Shown: positions 1-9,801, counted from the stretch's first letter. The stretch: 64,000 bases of DNA from Luteimonas aestuarii (GCF_004357985.1 NZ_SMTF01000006.1:124001-188000); one strand, 5' to 3'. The notes: generated by a model not told the origin, from the letters alone. Numbers and translations: made by a program.

Positions 1-301
1 AGAACACCAGAACCCGGAGTCCTTCATCTACGGGATCAAGGGCGTGCCGTCGTACAACGTCTCCAAGAGCGCGGTCAACGCATGGACGATCCACCTGGCG
101 CACGAGCTCAGGGACAGCGGGATCAAGGTCAACACCATCCACCCGGGCTACGTGAAGACCGACATGAACAAGGCCGGCGACGAACAGAACGGGGAGCTGG
201 AAGTTGCCGACGGTGCGCGCACCAGCGTACGACTGGCGCTGGTCGCCGACGATGGCCCGACCGGCGGCTACTTCTACTTCGACCAGGTGTTGCCATGGTG
301 A
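1..301 (+). CDS. Short-chain dehydrogenase/reductase, C-terminal part
   Basis: The frame is open from the first bases of the window, so the N-terminus with the NAD(P)-binding glycine motif lies outside. The visible part carries the SDR catalytic pair as YNVSK (Y-x-x-x-K), followed by the helix-strand region ending in IKVNTIHPGYVKTDM, where the PGxxxTDM pattern is typical of classical SDRs. A C-terminal GGYFYFDQ segment follows. Substrate cannot be told. The stop codon overlaps the start of the NodT gene (ATGGTGA), so the two are probably co-transcribed and translationally coupled. Confidence 0.85.
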   Translation, partial: EHQNPESFIYGIKGVPSYNVSKSAVNAWTIHLAHELRDSGIKVNTIHPGYVKTDMNKAGDEQNGELEVADGARTSVRLALVADDGPTGGYFYFDQVLPW

Positions 302-1761
302 TGCGCCTCGCGACTACGCTGCTGGCCAGCGCGCTGCTCACGGCATGTGCGGTCGGACCCGACCACGTACGGCCATCGATGGCGGTGCCGGAGGCGTTCG
401 GGTCCATGCCGGCAATCGCCGGGGCCGATGCGGCGCATTCGTTCGACGATGCCTTCCTCGACGGCCTGGGCGATCCTCAGCTGGCACACCTGGTGCACGA
501 CGCATTGCGTGCCAACCACGACCTGCGCATCGCGTTGTCGCGGTACGACCGCGCCAATGCCTTGCTGCGCGGCGCGCGGTTCGATGCGCTGCCGACCATC
601 ACCGCGCAGGGCGAGGCGGCCGACGTGCGCAGCAGCGCGTCGCAGGCACCGGGCGTGTCACGCGACGGGCGCGATGGCGAGCAGTGGAGCGCCGGGATCT
701 CCGCGGGCTGGGAGCTGGACCTGTTCGGTCGCGTGCGCCGCGGCATCGAAGCCGGGCGTGCCGATGCCGAGGCGACTGCCGCCGACCTGCGCGCGATGCA
801 GGTGGTGATCGCCGGCGAGGTGGCGATCACCTACGCCGAACTGCGTGGCACGCAGGAACGCCTGCGGGTGGCGCGCGCCAACCGCGACAACCAGCAGGCC
901 ACGCACGACCTTGTGCAGGCACGGCTGGATGGCGGCATCGGCACCGAGTTCGACACCGCACGCGTGCGTGCGCAGCTGCAAGCCACAGCGGCGCGAATCC
1001 CCGCGCTGGAGGCGCAGGAAGCGATGGCGATGCACCGGCTCGCGGTGCTGGGCGGGCGCGCGCCACGCGCGCTGGTCGAGGAGCTTTCCGGGCAGAGGCC
1101 GTTGCCGGCGCTGCCGTCGCGGATCGATGCCGGCACGCCCGGCGACCTGCTGCGCGCGCGTCCCGACGTCGCCGCTGCCGAAGCACGGCTGCATGCCGCG
1201 ACCGCGCGGATAGGCATTGCCACGGCCGACCTGTTCCCGCGCTTCACCCTGGGAGGGCTGATCGGCAGCCAGGCGATCGACGGCAGCGCCCTGTTCGAGC
1301 GCGACAGCGAGACCCGCATCATCGCACTGGGCATCGACTGGTCGTTCCTCGACGTCGGTCGCGTGCGCGCCCGGATCGCCGCCGCGGACGCCGATGCCGA
1401 AGGCGAGCTGGCCCGCTACCGGCGGAGCGTGCTGCTGGCGCTGGAGGACACCGAGAATGCGCTGGTGCGCCACGCCAGGACGCGGGCCGAGGATGCGCAC
1501 CTCGAACGTGCCGCGATCGATGGCGAAACCGCCGCGCGACTGGCGCGTGTGCGTTTCGAGGCGGGTGCGTCCGGCCTGCTCGAAGTGCTCGACGCCGAAC
1601 GCACCCAGCTGCAGGCGCAGGATGCGTTCGCCGAGGCGCGTACCCGCAGCGTCGTGTCGGCGGTGGCGCTGTACCGGGCATTGGCCGGCGGCTGGCCCGG
1701 CCTGTCGCCTGATCGCGAGCGGCTGGCGGAGGCAATTGGTGCCCGGATGCACCTACGATAG
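295..1761 (+). CDS. NodT-family outer-membrane efflux lipoprotein (OprM/TolC type)
   Basis: 488 residues. The N-terminus is a lipoprotein signal with the lipobox LLTAC (Cys18), followed by the AVGPDHVRP stretch typical of NodT/OprM proteins. Two OEP repeats follow, with long helical regions rich in Ala, Arg and Leu and the ELDLFGRVRR segment that marks the family. It should form a trimeric outer-membrane duct for a tripartite efflux pump. The start ATG overlaps the stop of the upstream SDR gene; an in-frame ATG two codons later is also possible. No adaptor or inner-membrane pump gene is adjacent downstream, so the partner is either upstream of the window or elsewhere. Confidence 0.92.
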   Translation: MVMRLATTLLASALLTACAVGPDHVRPSMAVPEAFGSMPAIAGADAAHSFDDAFLDGLGDPQLAHLVHDALRANHDLRIALSRYDRANALLRGARFDALPTITAQGEAADVRSSASQAPGVSRDGRDGEQWSAGISAGWELDLFGRVRRGIEAGRADAEATAADLRAMQVVIAGEVAITYAELRGTQERLRVARANRDNQQATHDLVQARLDGGIGTEFDTARVRAQLQATAARIPALEAQEAMAMHRLAVLGGRAPRALVEELSGQRPLPALPSRIDAGTPGDLLRARPDVAAAEARLHAATARIGIATADLFPRFTLGGLIGSQAIDGSALFERDSETRIIALGIDWSFLDVGRVRARIAAADADAEGELARYRRSVLLALEDTENALVRHARTRAEDAHLERAAIDGETAARLARVRFEAGASGLLEVLDAERTQLQAQDAFAEARTRSVVSAVALYRALAGGWPGLSPDRERLAEAIGARMHLR

Positions 1762-1939
1762 CGCCGGATCGGCGTGTTCGCGCCATGGAGGCGGGCTTGT
1801 GGGCGAGCGGGCAGCGTGACGGCTGCATCCGCTCGCCCGGCATCTGCGTAGGACGCAGCGTTCGCCAATCGCGGCGTGGCGCAATCGACCAGGCCGGCGT
1901 CGCGATACCATGTCCACCCTTCGATCCCGAGGCCCGCCC

Positions 1940-2545
1940 GTGAGCAAACACGACGACACCCGCAACGGCGTGCCCCGCGACCAGGCGGAGGAAGCGGTGC
2001 GCACGCTGCTGCGCTGGGCGGGCGAAGACCCGGCCCGCGAAGGCCTGCTCGACACGCCCAAGCGCGTGGCCAATGCCTATGGCGAATGGTTCAGCGGCTA
2101 CGCGCTGGATCCCGATGAGTACCTGGCGCGCACATTCGAGGAAGTCGCCGGCTACGACGAGATGATCGTGCTGCGCGACATCGAGTTCGAAAGCCACTGC
2201 GAACACCACATGGCACCGATCATCGGCCGCGTGCACGTGGGCTACCTGCCGAAGGGCAAGGTGGTGGGCATCAGCAAGCTGGCACGGGTGGTCGAGGCAT
2301 ATTCCAAGCGCTTCCAGGTACAGGAAAAGATGACCGCGCAGATCGCCGGCTGCATCCAGCGCGCGCTGGCACCGCATGGCGTGGGCGTGGTGGTGGATGG
2401 CGCGCACGAATGCATGACCACGCGCGGCGTGCACAAGCGCGGCGTGAGCATGATCACCTCGACGATGCTCGGCAGCTTCCGCGAGGACGCCCGCACACGC
2501 GCCGAGTTCCTGCGCTTCATCGAGGCGGGCGGCGGCCGGCGTTGA
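1940..2545 (+). CDS. folE: GTP cyclohydrolase I
   Basis: Makes 7,8-dihydroneopterin triphosphate from GTP, the first step of folate and pterin synthesis, in the cytoplasm. About 201 residues. Zinc ligands are visible: Cys87 and His90 in [10 protein letters not shown] and a later Cys in AHECMTTRG, with the same spacing as in the E. coli enzyme. GRVHVGYLP and [18 protein letters not shown] are characteristic. I chose the GTG at 1940, preceded by a GAGG about ten bases upstream; an ATG at 1910 would add ten residues that look untranslated. The stop overlaps the ATG of the next gene (TGATG). Confidence 0.95.
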   Translation: MSKHDDTRNGVPRDQAEEAVRTLLRWAGEDPAREGLLDTPKRVANAYGEWFSGYALDPDEYLARTFEEVAGYDEMIVLRDIEFESHCEHHMAPIIGRVHVGYLPKGKVVGISKLARVVEAYSKRFQVQEKMTAQIAGCIQRALAPHGVGVVVDGAHECMTTRGVHKRGVSMITSTMLGSFREDARTRAEFLRFIEAGGGRR

Positions 2546-2931
2546 TGGCGGATACGTGCCCCTGCGGCACGGGACGCGGTTACGCGGCGTGTTGCGGGCC
2601 GTTGCATGAGGGCTCGCCTGCACCGGATGCCGAAGCGCTGATGCGCTCGCGCTACAGCGCCTACGTGCTTGAGGATGCGGCTTACCTGCTGCGCAGCTGG
2701 CATGCATCGACGCGACCGGCCGACTTGTCTTTCGACGAACCGCCGGCGCGCAAGCCGGCCTGGCTGAAGCTGGAAGTGAAGTCGCACGCGGCAACCGGCG
2801 AGGACACGGCCGAGGTGATCTTTGTCGCCCGCTACCGCATCGGCGGCGGCAGCGTGGTGCGCATGCGCGAGCACAGCCGCTTCGTGCGCGAGGGTGGGCG
2901 CTGGTTCTATCTCGATGCCGTGGTTGATTGA
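2545..2931 (+). CDS. YchJ-like protein (SEC-C zinc motif, NTF2-like fold)
   Basis: 128 residues. It begins with a SEC-C-type cysteine cluster ([13 protein letters not shown]), then the YchJ signature [15 protein letters not shown], and ends with [10 protein letters not shown]. coli YchJ proteins have a similar N-terminal metal motif and an NTF2-like middle domain; this copy stops before the second C-terminal SEC-C motif that longer homologues carry. The role of the family is unknown. Its ATG overlaps the folE stop (TGATG), so it is translated from the folE message. Confidence 0.85.
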   Translation: MADTCPCGTGRGYAACCGPLHEGSPAPDAEALMRSRYSAYVLEDAAYLLRSWHASTRPADLSFDEPPARKPAWLKLEVKSHAATGEDTAEVIFVARYRIGGGSVVRMREHSRFVREGGRWFYLDAVVD

Positions 2932-2987
2932 GCCATCCGGGGCCAGATCGCTGTTCGGACAACGAAAGCTTCCGAAGCCATGCATCT

Positions 2988-3017
2988 CCGTCATCCCGGC
3001 TTGCGCCCGGATGACGG
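2988..3017. repeat. REP-like palindrome
   Basis: CCGTCATCC and GGATGACGG form a perfect 9-bp stem around a loop containing CGGCTTGCGCC. The sequence belongs to the GTCATCCCGG...CCGGGATGAC type seen again near 38.36, 38.50 and 53.27 kb. It lies in the gap between the YchJ-like gene and the transglycosylase gene. Confidence 0.75.
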
Positions 3018-3110
3018 CTGAACGACACGGACAAGGCTGCGTCGGGATTCAAGCGGCATGACGGGGCCGCGGGCTATGCTCCACGCATCGCCACCACGCC
3101 TGCCCGTCGC

Positions 3111-4382
3111 ATGACCCGCCTTCGCTTCTGCCTACCGCTGCTGCTCGTCGCACCCGTCCTGCAGGCGTACGCGCAGGCGACGCCGGTGTCGGCCCCCGAT
3201 CCGGAATACGACGCCTGCATGGTGCGGATGAAGGCGCAGGCGGCGTCGCGCGGCGTGCCGGCGGCCAGCTTCGACCGCTTCATGGCGGACGTCACCGCAG
3301 ATCGCAGCGTGCTGGACCTGCTCAATGCGCAGCCCGAGTTCACCACGCCGATCTGGGATTACCTGGCCGGGCTGGTCGACGACGAGCGCGTGGCGGATGG
3401 CCGGACGATGCTGGACACGCATCGCGAATTGCTGGCGCGCGTGGAACGCGAATACGGCGTCGACCCCGCCACGGTGGTGGCGGTGTGGGGCGTGGAAAGC
3501 GACTTTGGCCGCATCTCCGGCCGGCGCCCGCTGCTGCAGTCGCTGTCCACGCTGTCGTGCTTCGGTCGGCGCCAGGAATTCTTCCGCGGCGAGTTCATCG
3601 CCACGCTGAAGCTGTTGCACGATGGCGACCTGCGCGACCCCGGCATCACCGGGTCGTGGGCCGGCGCGTTCGGGCATACCCAGTTCATGCCGACCACGTA
3701 TGCGCGCATCGCGGTGGACTTCGACGGCGATGGCCGCCGCGACCTGGTGACCAGCATCCCGGATTCGCTGGCTTCGACGGCCAATTACCTCAAGCGCAGC
3801 GGCTGGCAGACCGGCCGTCCCTGGGGGCACGAGGTGAAGCTGCCCGCGAACTTCGACACGTCGCTGGCCGGGCGCACGAACCGCCGGCCGCTGTCGGACT
3901 GGGTGGCGCGCGGCGTGACCCGCGTCGATGGCACGCCGCTGACGGCCTCCGACACGCGCTCTGCACTCATCCTCCCGGCTGGACGCACCGGCCCGGCGTT
4001 CGTGGTGTTCCGCAACTACGACGCGATCTACAGCTACAACGCCGCCGAAAGCTATGCACTGGCCATCGCCACGCTGGCCGACCGGTTGCGTGGTGGCAGT
4101 GGCCTGGCCATGCCTTGGCCGACCGACGATCCCGGGCTGTCGCGTGCGCAGCGTCGCGAGCTGCAGACCCTGCTGCTTGCGCATGGCCATGACATCGGCG
4201 TGGTGGATGGCATGATCGGGACCAATACGCGCCGTGCGATCCGCGACGAGCAGCAGCGGCTGGGGTTGTCGCCTGCCGATGGCCGCGCCGGGCAGAAGAT
4301 CCTCGAGGCCTTGCGCGCGCTGCCGCCCGGGAAGCCGGACTTCGTTACACCGCCGTCGTCCGGGGCGCCAACACCGCGTTGA
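3111..4382 (+). CDS. Lytic murein transglycosylase, MltB family, with peptidoglycan-binding domain
   Basis: 423 residues: signal peptide (about 1-21, ending AYAQA), an SLT_2/MltB catalytic domain (about 30-325) and a C-terminal PG_binding_1 domain (about 345-405, with HDIGVVDGMIGTNTRRAI). The catalytic glutamate is Glu129 in VWGVESDFG. GAFGHTQFMPTTY and the Asp-rich DFDGDGRRDL loop are typical of MltB. It cleaves the MurNAc-GlcNAc bond, producing 1,6-anhydro ends. No lipobox is visible, so it is probably periplasmic rather than an outer-membrane lipoprotein. Confidence 0.92.
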   Translation: MTRLRFCLPLLLVAPVLQAYAQATPVSAPDPEYDACMVRMKAQAASRGVPAASFDRFMADVTADRSVLDLLNAQPEFTTPIWDYLAGLVDDERVADGRTMLDTHRELLARVEREYGVDPATVVAVWGVESDFGRISGRRPLLQSLSTLSCFGRRQEFFRGEFIATLKLLHDGDLRDPGITGSWAGAFGHTQFMPTTYARIAVDFDGDGRRDLVTSIPDSLASTANYLKRSGWQTGRPWGHEVKLPANFDTSLAGRTNRRPLSDWVARGVTRVDGTPLTASDTRSALILPAGRTGPAFVVFRNYDAIYSYNAAESYALAIATLADRLRGGSGLAMPWPTDDPGLSRAQRRELQTLLLAHGHDIGVVDGMIGTNTRRAIRDEQQRLGLSPADGRAGQKILEALRALPPGKPDFVTPPSSGAPTPR

Positions 4383-4447
4383 CCCCAGGCCGCGCGGCGC
4401 GGGTTCCCGCATAATCCGCGCCTTCGTGCCGCCGCACCGGACGCGCC

Positions 4448-5698
4448 ATGCCTGCTCCACCCGCCCACACGCCACGCAAGGCCGCGCTGGCCTTCATCTT
4501 CCTCGTCGTGCTGATCGACGTGCTGGCGTTCGGACTGATCATCCCGGTGCTGCCGCACCTGGTGGAGGAGTTCACCGGCAGCGCCGCTGGTGCCGCGCTG
4601 TGGATCGGCATCTTCGGCACGGTCTTCGCCACCATCCAGTTCGCCAGCGCGCCGATCCAGGGCGCGCTGGCGGACCGGTACGGGCGGCGTCCGGTGATCC
4701 TGCTGTCCTGCCTCGGGCTGGGCCTGGACTTCATCATCATGGCGCTGGCACCGACGCTGTGGTGGTTGTTGCTGGCGCGCGTGTTCTCGGGCGTGTTCTC
4801 GGCCAGTTTCTCCACCGCCAATGCCTATGTCGCCGACATCACCCCGCCCGAGCAGCGTGCGAAGCGCTATGGCCTGATCGGCGCCACATTCGGCGTGGGA
4901 TTCATCATCGGTCCGGTGATTGGCGGTTGGCTGGGCGGGATCGACCTGCGGCTGCCGTTCTGGTTCGCGGCGGGACTGGCGCTGCTGAACTTCTGCTATG
5001 GCCTGTTCGTGCTGCCCGAATCGCTGCCGCCGGAGAAGCGTGCGCGCCGTTTCGACTGGACCTCGGCACGGCCGCACGCCTCGCTGCTGTTCCTGCGCCG
5101 CTACCCGGCGATCTGGGGACTGGCGGCGGTGGTGTTCATCGCCAACCTCGCGCATTACGTGTATCCCAGCGTGTTCGTGCTGTTCGCCGACGTGCGCTAC
5201 GGCTGGGGGCCGCGCGAGGCGAGCTGGGTGCTGGCGCTGGTGGGCGTGTGCAGCGTGATCGTCAACGTGCTGGTGATCGGCCGCGTGGTGAAGGCGGTTG
5301 GCGAGCGTCGTGCGCTGCTGTTGGGCCTGTCGTGCGGCGTGGTGGGGTTCGTCGTCTATGCGTTCGCGTCCGAGGGCTGGATCTTCCTGCTCGGCTTGCC
5401 GATCAGCGCGCTGTGGGCGTTGGCGGCACCAGCCACGCAGGCCTTGATCACCCGGCAGGTGGACGTGGACATGCAGGGCCGCGTGCAGGGCGCGTTGATG
5501 AGCCTGGTCTCGGTGGCCGGCATCATCGCCCCGATCAGCTTCGCCAGCGTCTTCGGCTTGTTCATCAGCGATCGCGCGCCGGTGGCGTTCCCGGGCGCGC
5601 CGTGGATGCTGGCGGCGGTGCTGCTGGCGCTGGCGGTGTTGATCGCCTGGCGCCATGCGCGCCCGGCGCCGGTGGCGGAGGTTGCGGCGCAGCCTTGA
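4448..5698 (+). CDS. TetA-like MFS transporter (12 TM, TCR family)
   Basis: 416 residues with about twelve hydrophobic segments. The first helix carries DVLAFGLIIPVLP, close to the motif of TetA-type drug:proton antiporters, and loop 2-3 has the MFS motif A as GALADRYGRRPV. GATFGVGFIIGPVIGG in helix 5 fits the antiporter motif C. An inner-membrane efflux role is likely, but the substrate is not readable; chromosomal TCR proteins without a TetR neighbour are usually annotated only as MFS transporters. There is no repressor gene next to it. Confidence 0.88.
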   Translation: MPAPPAHTPRKAALAFIFLVVLIDVLAFGLIIPVLPHLVEEFTGSAAGAALWIGIFGTVFATIQFASAPIQGALADRYGRRPVILLSCLGLGLDFIIMALAPTLWWLLLARVFSGVFSASFSTANAYVADITPPEQRAKRYGLIGATFGVGFIIGPVIGGWLGGIDLRLPFWFAAGLALLNFCYGLFVLPESLPPEKRARRFDWTSARPHASLLFLRRYPAIWGLAAVVFIANLAHYVYPSVFVLFADVRYGWGPREASWVLALVGVCSVIVNVLVIGRVVKAVGERRALLLGLSCGVVGFVVYAFASEGWIFLLGLPISALWALAAPATQALITRQVDVDMQGRVQGALMSLVSVAGIIAPISFASVFGLFISDRAPVAFPGAPWMLAAVLLALAVLIAWRHARPAPVAEVAAQP

Positions 5699-5921
5699 GC
5701 GAGGGGTCGCGGACCGAGGTGCGGGGGTAGGGGCATCCATCGCCAACTTCCTTCCCGTGGCAAGGCCGTGCGCCGGCCATGACGTATTGCGTGCAGGACA
5801 AGCGTGGCGCGGATGCAGCAGGAACAAGGAACGTCGCAGTGCGGACACATGACTGACGCCACATGGGCCAGTGCCCGCGGCCGGGAAGAATGCGCCGTTT
5901 TCGCCCAACGGGAACCCTGCC

Positions 5922-7583
5922 ATGCGCCGCCTCCTCGTCCTGGTGCTGCTACCCATGCTGCTGTGCGGTGTGGCGCGCGCGGCCTCGCCTGCCGCGGCGG
6001 AAGTCGCCGAGTTCTCGCGGCAAGCGATGGCCAGGCACTGTGTGCCGACGGGCCCGGGACTGGCGGTGCTGGTCGCGCGGGGCGATGAGCTGCTGTTTCG
6101 GGGCGCCTGCGGCCTTGCGGACGTGGCGAGCGGCGCGCCATTGACGCCGGACCATGTCTTCCGGGTGGCGTCGGTGACCAAGCAGTTCACGGCCGCGGGT
6201 GTGCTGAAGCTGGTGGATGAGGGGCGGCTGTCGCTGGACGACCCATTGTCGAAGTACTTGCCCGCCTTCCCCGACGCAGGCGGCATCACGGTCGGGATGT
6301 TGCTCAACCACACCGCGGGCGTTCGCAATGCAGCGATCATGCCCGCGGCCGATGCCGGCACGCAGGGCATGGTCGATGCCATCGGCAATGCAGGCGTCGA
6401 TTTCCCGCCCGGGCAGGGCTACCGTTACAGCAACGCCGGCTACGTACTGGCCGGTGCAGTGATCGAACGCGTGACCGGCATGGCATGGGATGCCTACCTG
6501 CACCAGGCGTTCTTCGCGCCGCTTGGCATGACGCGGACTCGCGGTGGGCACGACGTGGGCGTGGGCGATCGAACCGGCGAGGTCACGGGGCATGTGATCC
6601 AACAGGGGGCCTGGTCGCATGCCCGGCAGATGGACATGCGGCTACCGCATGCGGCGGGCGCGCTGGTGTCGACGCTGGACGACCTGTGGGCCTGGAACCG
6701 GGCATTGCATGCCGGAACAGTGCTGTCGGCGCAGTCACATGGCGCCATGGCGACCCCGCGCGGCAAGGCCGCCGATGGGAACTACGGTTACGGAATCGCG
6801 GTCGGCACGCTGCGCGGTTCGCGCGTGTTCCGCCACAACGGCGGCATTTCCGGTGCAAGCGCCTACCTCGCCTACCTGCCCGAACACGACCTGACGGTTG
6901 CCGTGCTGTCCAATGCCGATGCACTGCAGCCTGAGGTGGTGCGTAACGGATACCTCGCCAACCTTCTCGCGGCCCACGCCATCGGCAAGCCCTATCCGTC
7001 CCGTGACGCCATCCATGTCGATCCGGAATCGTTGCGCCAGTACGAGGGGGTCTACCGCACCGACGCCGCGACCGCCCGGGTGTTGCGCGTTGTCGAAGGC
7101 CGGTTGACGTCGCAGCGGATCCCCGGGGGACAGCCCGTCGCCCTGGAGCCGGTGGCGCGCGACGCGTTCGCCCTCGAGGCGGCGTTTTCACGCATGGTGT
7201 TCGAACGTGACGCCGCCGGTGCGGTCGTCGCGATGCAGTTCCTTTCCGACGACGAAGCGCAGCCCGAACGCATCGAGCGCAGCGACGAGCCGCTGCCGTC
7301 AGTCCGGCAGGAAGTACGCGTTCCGGTGGAAGCGCTGCAGCGGATCGCTGGCGAATACGTCTACCGTTCGATGACGCTGGTGGTCTCGGTGGACGACGGT
7401 ACGCCGCGCGTCCGCTTCAACAACCAGCAGCAGCCGATCGAACTCGTGCCGCAGTCGCCGTCACTGTTCTCGCTGAAGGTCGTCGATGCAACGCTGGAAT
7501 TCACGCCGGACGGGGACATCGCACGGAAGGCGATCCTGCGCATGGGGCCCGCCGTCAATGAGTACGTGCGCCGTGAGCAGTGA
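5922..7583 (+). CDS. Secreted serine hydrolase, beta-lactamase/PBP fold (copy 1)
   Basis: 553 residues. A signal peptide ends near ARAAS (20-22). The class C beta-lactamase-like domain carries Ser84-x-x-Lys87 (ASVTKQF), the Tyr-x-Asn motif in YRYSNAGY, and HNGG in place of KTG. A C-terminal region of about 170 residues (beta-rich, EGVYRTD and GEYVYRSM repeats) follows, as in DUF3471-type hydrolases. The likely role is a periplasmic or extracellular esterase or D-aminopeptidase-like enzyme rather than a true beta-lactamase. It is a close paralogue of the gene at 9868-11553. The start was chosen at the ATG that opens the signal peptide; an in-frame ATG 51 bases earlier would add a non-hydrophobic extension. 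Confidence 0.88.
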   Translation: MRRLLVLVLLPMLLCGVARAASPAAAEVAEFSRQAMARHCVPTGPGLAVLVARGDELLFRGACGLADVASGAPLTPDHVFRVASVTKQFTAAGVLKLVDEGRLSLDDPLSKYLPAFPDAGGITVGMLLNHTAGVRNAAIMPAADAGTQGMVDAIGNAGVDFPPGQGYRYSNAGYVLAGAVIERVTGMAWDAYLHQAFFAPLGMTRTRGGHDVGVGDRTGEVTGHVIQQGAWSHARQMDMRLPHAAGALVSTLDDLWAWNRALHAGTVLSAQSHGAMATPRGKAADGNYGYGIAVGTLRGSRVFRHNGGISGASAYLAYLPEHDLTVAVLSNADALQPEVVRNGYLANLLAAHAIGKPYPSRDAIHVDPESLRQYEGVYRTDAATARVLRVVEGRLTSQRIPGGQPVALEPVARDAFALEAAFSRMVFERDAAGAVVAMQFLSDDEAQPERIERSDEPLPSVRQEVRVPVEALQRIAGEYVYRSMTLVVSVDDGTPRVRFNNQQQPIELVPQSPSLFSLKVVDATLEFTPDGDIARKAILRMGPAVNEYVRREQ

Positions 7584-7639
7584 CGCCTGCATCCCGGAAG
7601 GCGAATGGATGCCACCTTCCGGAACGCTGGTTGCGCGAA

Positions 7640-8023
7640 TCAGCCGCAGCGGACGGATTCGATCACGCCGTCGGCATCGAGCATGATGTTCAGGCGGTCT
7701 TCGCGATAGTCCATCGTCGCGGCGTCACCGGGCGACAGCACGCGCACGCTTGCGGCACCGCTGTCGATGCGCGCCTGCTCGGTCACGGCATCGGACGAGG
7801 CTTGCCCGACCAGCGACTGCACGGCGTCGGCATTGCAGGTGCCCATGGCCGGTGGCATGTCGGTCGCGACGGGATCGACCGGGGCTGGTGCGGCATCGGC
7901 CGGGGCCGGTGCAGTCGTGTCCGGCGTCGCGGCGGTACCGGCGTCATCGCGCGCGCAGCCAACGACCGTGAGTGACAGCAAGGTGGCCAGGCCGGCGGCA
8001 AGGGCGTTTCGGGTGAGGGACAT
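7640..8023 (-). CDS. I78-family peptidase inhibitor lipoprotein
   Basis: 127 residues. The lipoprotein signal ends in LLSLTVVGC. A Pro/Ala/Asp-rich linker leads to an I78 inhibitor domain: CNADAVQSLVGQ, then the reactive-loop region around VRVLSPGDAATMDYREDRLN and a final DADGVIESVRCG with the paired Cys. Members of this family inhibit serine endopeptidases. It lies convergent to serine hydrolase 1 and divergent from the M28 peptidase gene, with about 110 bases between the two divergent starts. A protective role against a secreted protease is inferred. Confidence 0.87.
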   Translation of the reverse strand: MSLTRNALAAGLATLLSLTVVGCARDDAGTAATPDTTAPAPADAAPAPVDPVATDMPPAMGTCNADAVQSLVGQASSDAVTEQARIDSGAASVRVLSPGDAATMDYREDRLNIMLDADGVIESVRCG

Positions 8024-8136
8024 GTGGTGTCTCCGGTTTGGGGTGGGCGCACGATAGCGCGGCGCGCACGACGCCGGATGTGAAGGCGCACGCAGTCGGG
8101 GTAGGCTTTGCATTCGACCTAGCCGACAGGATCGCC

Positions 8137-9801
8137 ATGCCCGCCACCATGCGCATCGCCCGCGTGTCCCTTGCCCTGTGCCTGTTGCCGCTGGTGGCTG
8201 CCGCGGATGACATCCCCGGCGGTGGCATCGATGCCGACCGCCTCGCGACGCACCTGCGCATCCTCGCATCGGACGAATTCGAAGGCCGCGCGCCGACCAC
8301 GCCCGGCGAGGACAAGACCGTCGCCTACATCAGCGAACAGTTCGCCGCCGCCGGCCTGCAGCCGGCGGGCGACGACGGCGGCTGGATGCAGCAGGTCACG
8401 CTGTCGCGCAGCACGCTGACCGGGCCGGTGGAGGCCACGCTGCAGGCCGGCGGCACCACGCGCCCGCTGGCCAACAGCGACGACATCGCGGTCGAGAGCC
8501 TGCATCCCGACCCCCGCGTCGACCTGCGCGACGTGCCGCTGGTGTTCGCCGGCTATGGCGTGACCGCGCCCGAACTGGACTGGGACGACTACGCCGGGCT
8601 GGACGTGCGCGGCAAGATCGTCGTGGTGCTGGTCAACGATCCCGACTTTGAAACCGACAGCGGCAGGTTCGGTGGCAAGGCGATGACCTACTACGGTCGC
8701 TGGACCTACAAGTACGAGGAAGCCGCGCGCCGCGGCGCGGCCGGCGTGCTGATCGTGCACGAGACCGTGCCCGCCGCCTATCCGTGGGCCACGGTGCGCA
8801 ATGGCCGCAACGGGCCGCAGTACGACATCGTGCGTGCCGATGCCGCGACCCACCACCTGCCGATGCGCGGCTGGATGCAGCGTGAAGTCGCCGAGCGCCT
8901 GTTCGCCGACGTGGGCATGGACTTCGATGCCGCCAAACTCGCCGCGCAGCAGCAGGGGTTCCGCGGCAGCGCACTCGGCGGCGCCACGTTGTCGATCGCG
9001 TTCGGCGTGGTCCACGATCGCGTGACCACGCGCAACGTCGCCGGCGTGCTGCCGGGTGCTGCGCAGGCCGACGAGACGGTGATCCTGTCCGGCCACTGGG
9101 ACAGCTTCGGCATCACCCCGAATGCCGACGAGCGCGGCGACAACATCATCAACGGCGCGGTCGACAACGCCACCGCCATCGCATCGCTGATCGAGCTTGC
9201 GCGCGTGTTCGCCGCCGGCGAGCCGCCCGCGCGCAGCCTGCTGTTCCTGGCCCTGACCGCCGAGGAGAACGGCCTGTTGGGCGCGAAGTACTACGCCGCC
9301 AACCCGCTACGCCCGCTGGAGACGACGGCGGCGGTGCTGAACATGGAGATGTGGAGCCCGGACGGACCGACGCACGACATCTCGTCGTGGGGCATGGGCA
9401 AGGTCTCGCTGGAAGGCAGCCTGGTGGCCGCCGCGGCGCACGACGGCCGCACGTACTCGCCCGACCCCAACCTCGAAGCCGGCCTGTTCTACCGCGCCGA
9501 CCATTTCGCCTTCGCGCAGGCGGGCGTGCCCGCGATCACCATCGGCCCCGGCGTGGACCAGCTGGACGGCGGCATCGCCGGAGGACAGGCGGCGCGCGCG
9601 GCGTATTTCGAACGGTGCTACCACCAGCCCTGCGACGAATTCAGCCACGACTGGGACATGCGCGGCCCCACACAGGACACGCAGACCGTGTACCGGCTGG
9701 CGGCCGACATAGCCAACCGCCGCGACTGGCCGACCTGGGACGCCGACAGCGAGTTCGCGGCCGAGCGCGCGAAGTCGGCGAAGCACCGTCCGGCACCGTG
9801 A
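8137..9801 (+). CDS. Secreted M28-family zinc aminopeptidase with PA domain
   Basis: 554 residues. Signal peptide about 1-23 (ending VAAAD). The domain order is an N-terminal M28 part, a PA domain (about 140-260, with VPLVFAGYGV and GKIVVVLVND) and the M28 catalytic part. Zinc ligand motifs are HWDSFG, GAVDNATA, EENGLLG, EMWSPDG and DHFAFAQAGVPAI; the Glu-Glu pair holds the catalytic base. Family members release N-terminal amino acids from peptides in the periplasm or medium. The ATG at 8137 was chosen; a second at 8149 would shorten the signal peptide by four residues. Confidence 0.93.
   Translation: MPATMRIARVSLALCLLPLVAAADDIPGGGIDADRLATHLRILASDEFEGRAPTTPGEDKTVAYISEQFAAAGLQPAGDDGGWMQQVTLSRSTLTGPVEATLQAGGTTRPLANSDDIAVESLHPDPRVDLRDVPLVFAGYGVTAPELDWDDYAGLDVRGKIVVVLVNDPDFETDSGRFGGKAMTYYGRWTYKYEEAARRGAAGVLIVHETVPAAYPWATVRNGRNGPQYDIVRADAATHHLPMRGWMQREVAERLFADVGMDFDAAKLAAQQQGFRGSALGGATLSIAFGVVHDRVTTRNVAGVLPGAAQADETVILSGHWDSFGITPNADERGDNIINGAVDNATAIASLIELARVFAAGEPPARSLLFLALTAEENGLLGAKYYAANPLRPLETTAAVLNMEMWSPDGPTHDISSWGMGKVSLEGSLVAAAAHDGRTYSPDPNLEAGLFYRADHFAFAQAGVPAITIGPGVDQLDGGIAGGQAARAAYFERCYHQPCDEFSHDWDMRGPTQDTQTVYRLAADIANRRDWPTWDADSEFAAERAKSAKHRPAP

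Noticed and set aside
4379-4415. TTGACC and CATAAT upstream of the MFS gene as a promoter
   Set aside because: The spacing is 25 bases, too long for a sigma-70 promoter; the CATAAT may still be a -10 box but has no partner.
4052-6388. A long minus-strand frame spanning the ends of the transglycosylase, MFS and hydrolase genes
   Set aside because: It crosses three well-supported plus-strand genes and shows only His/Arg/Gln-rich composition.
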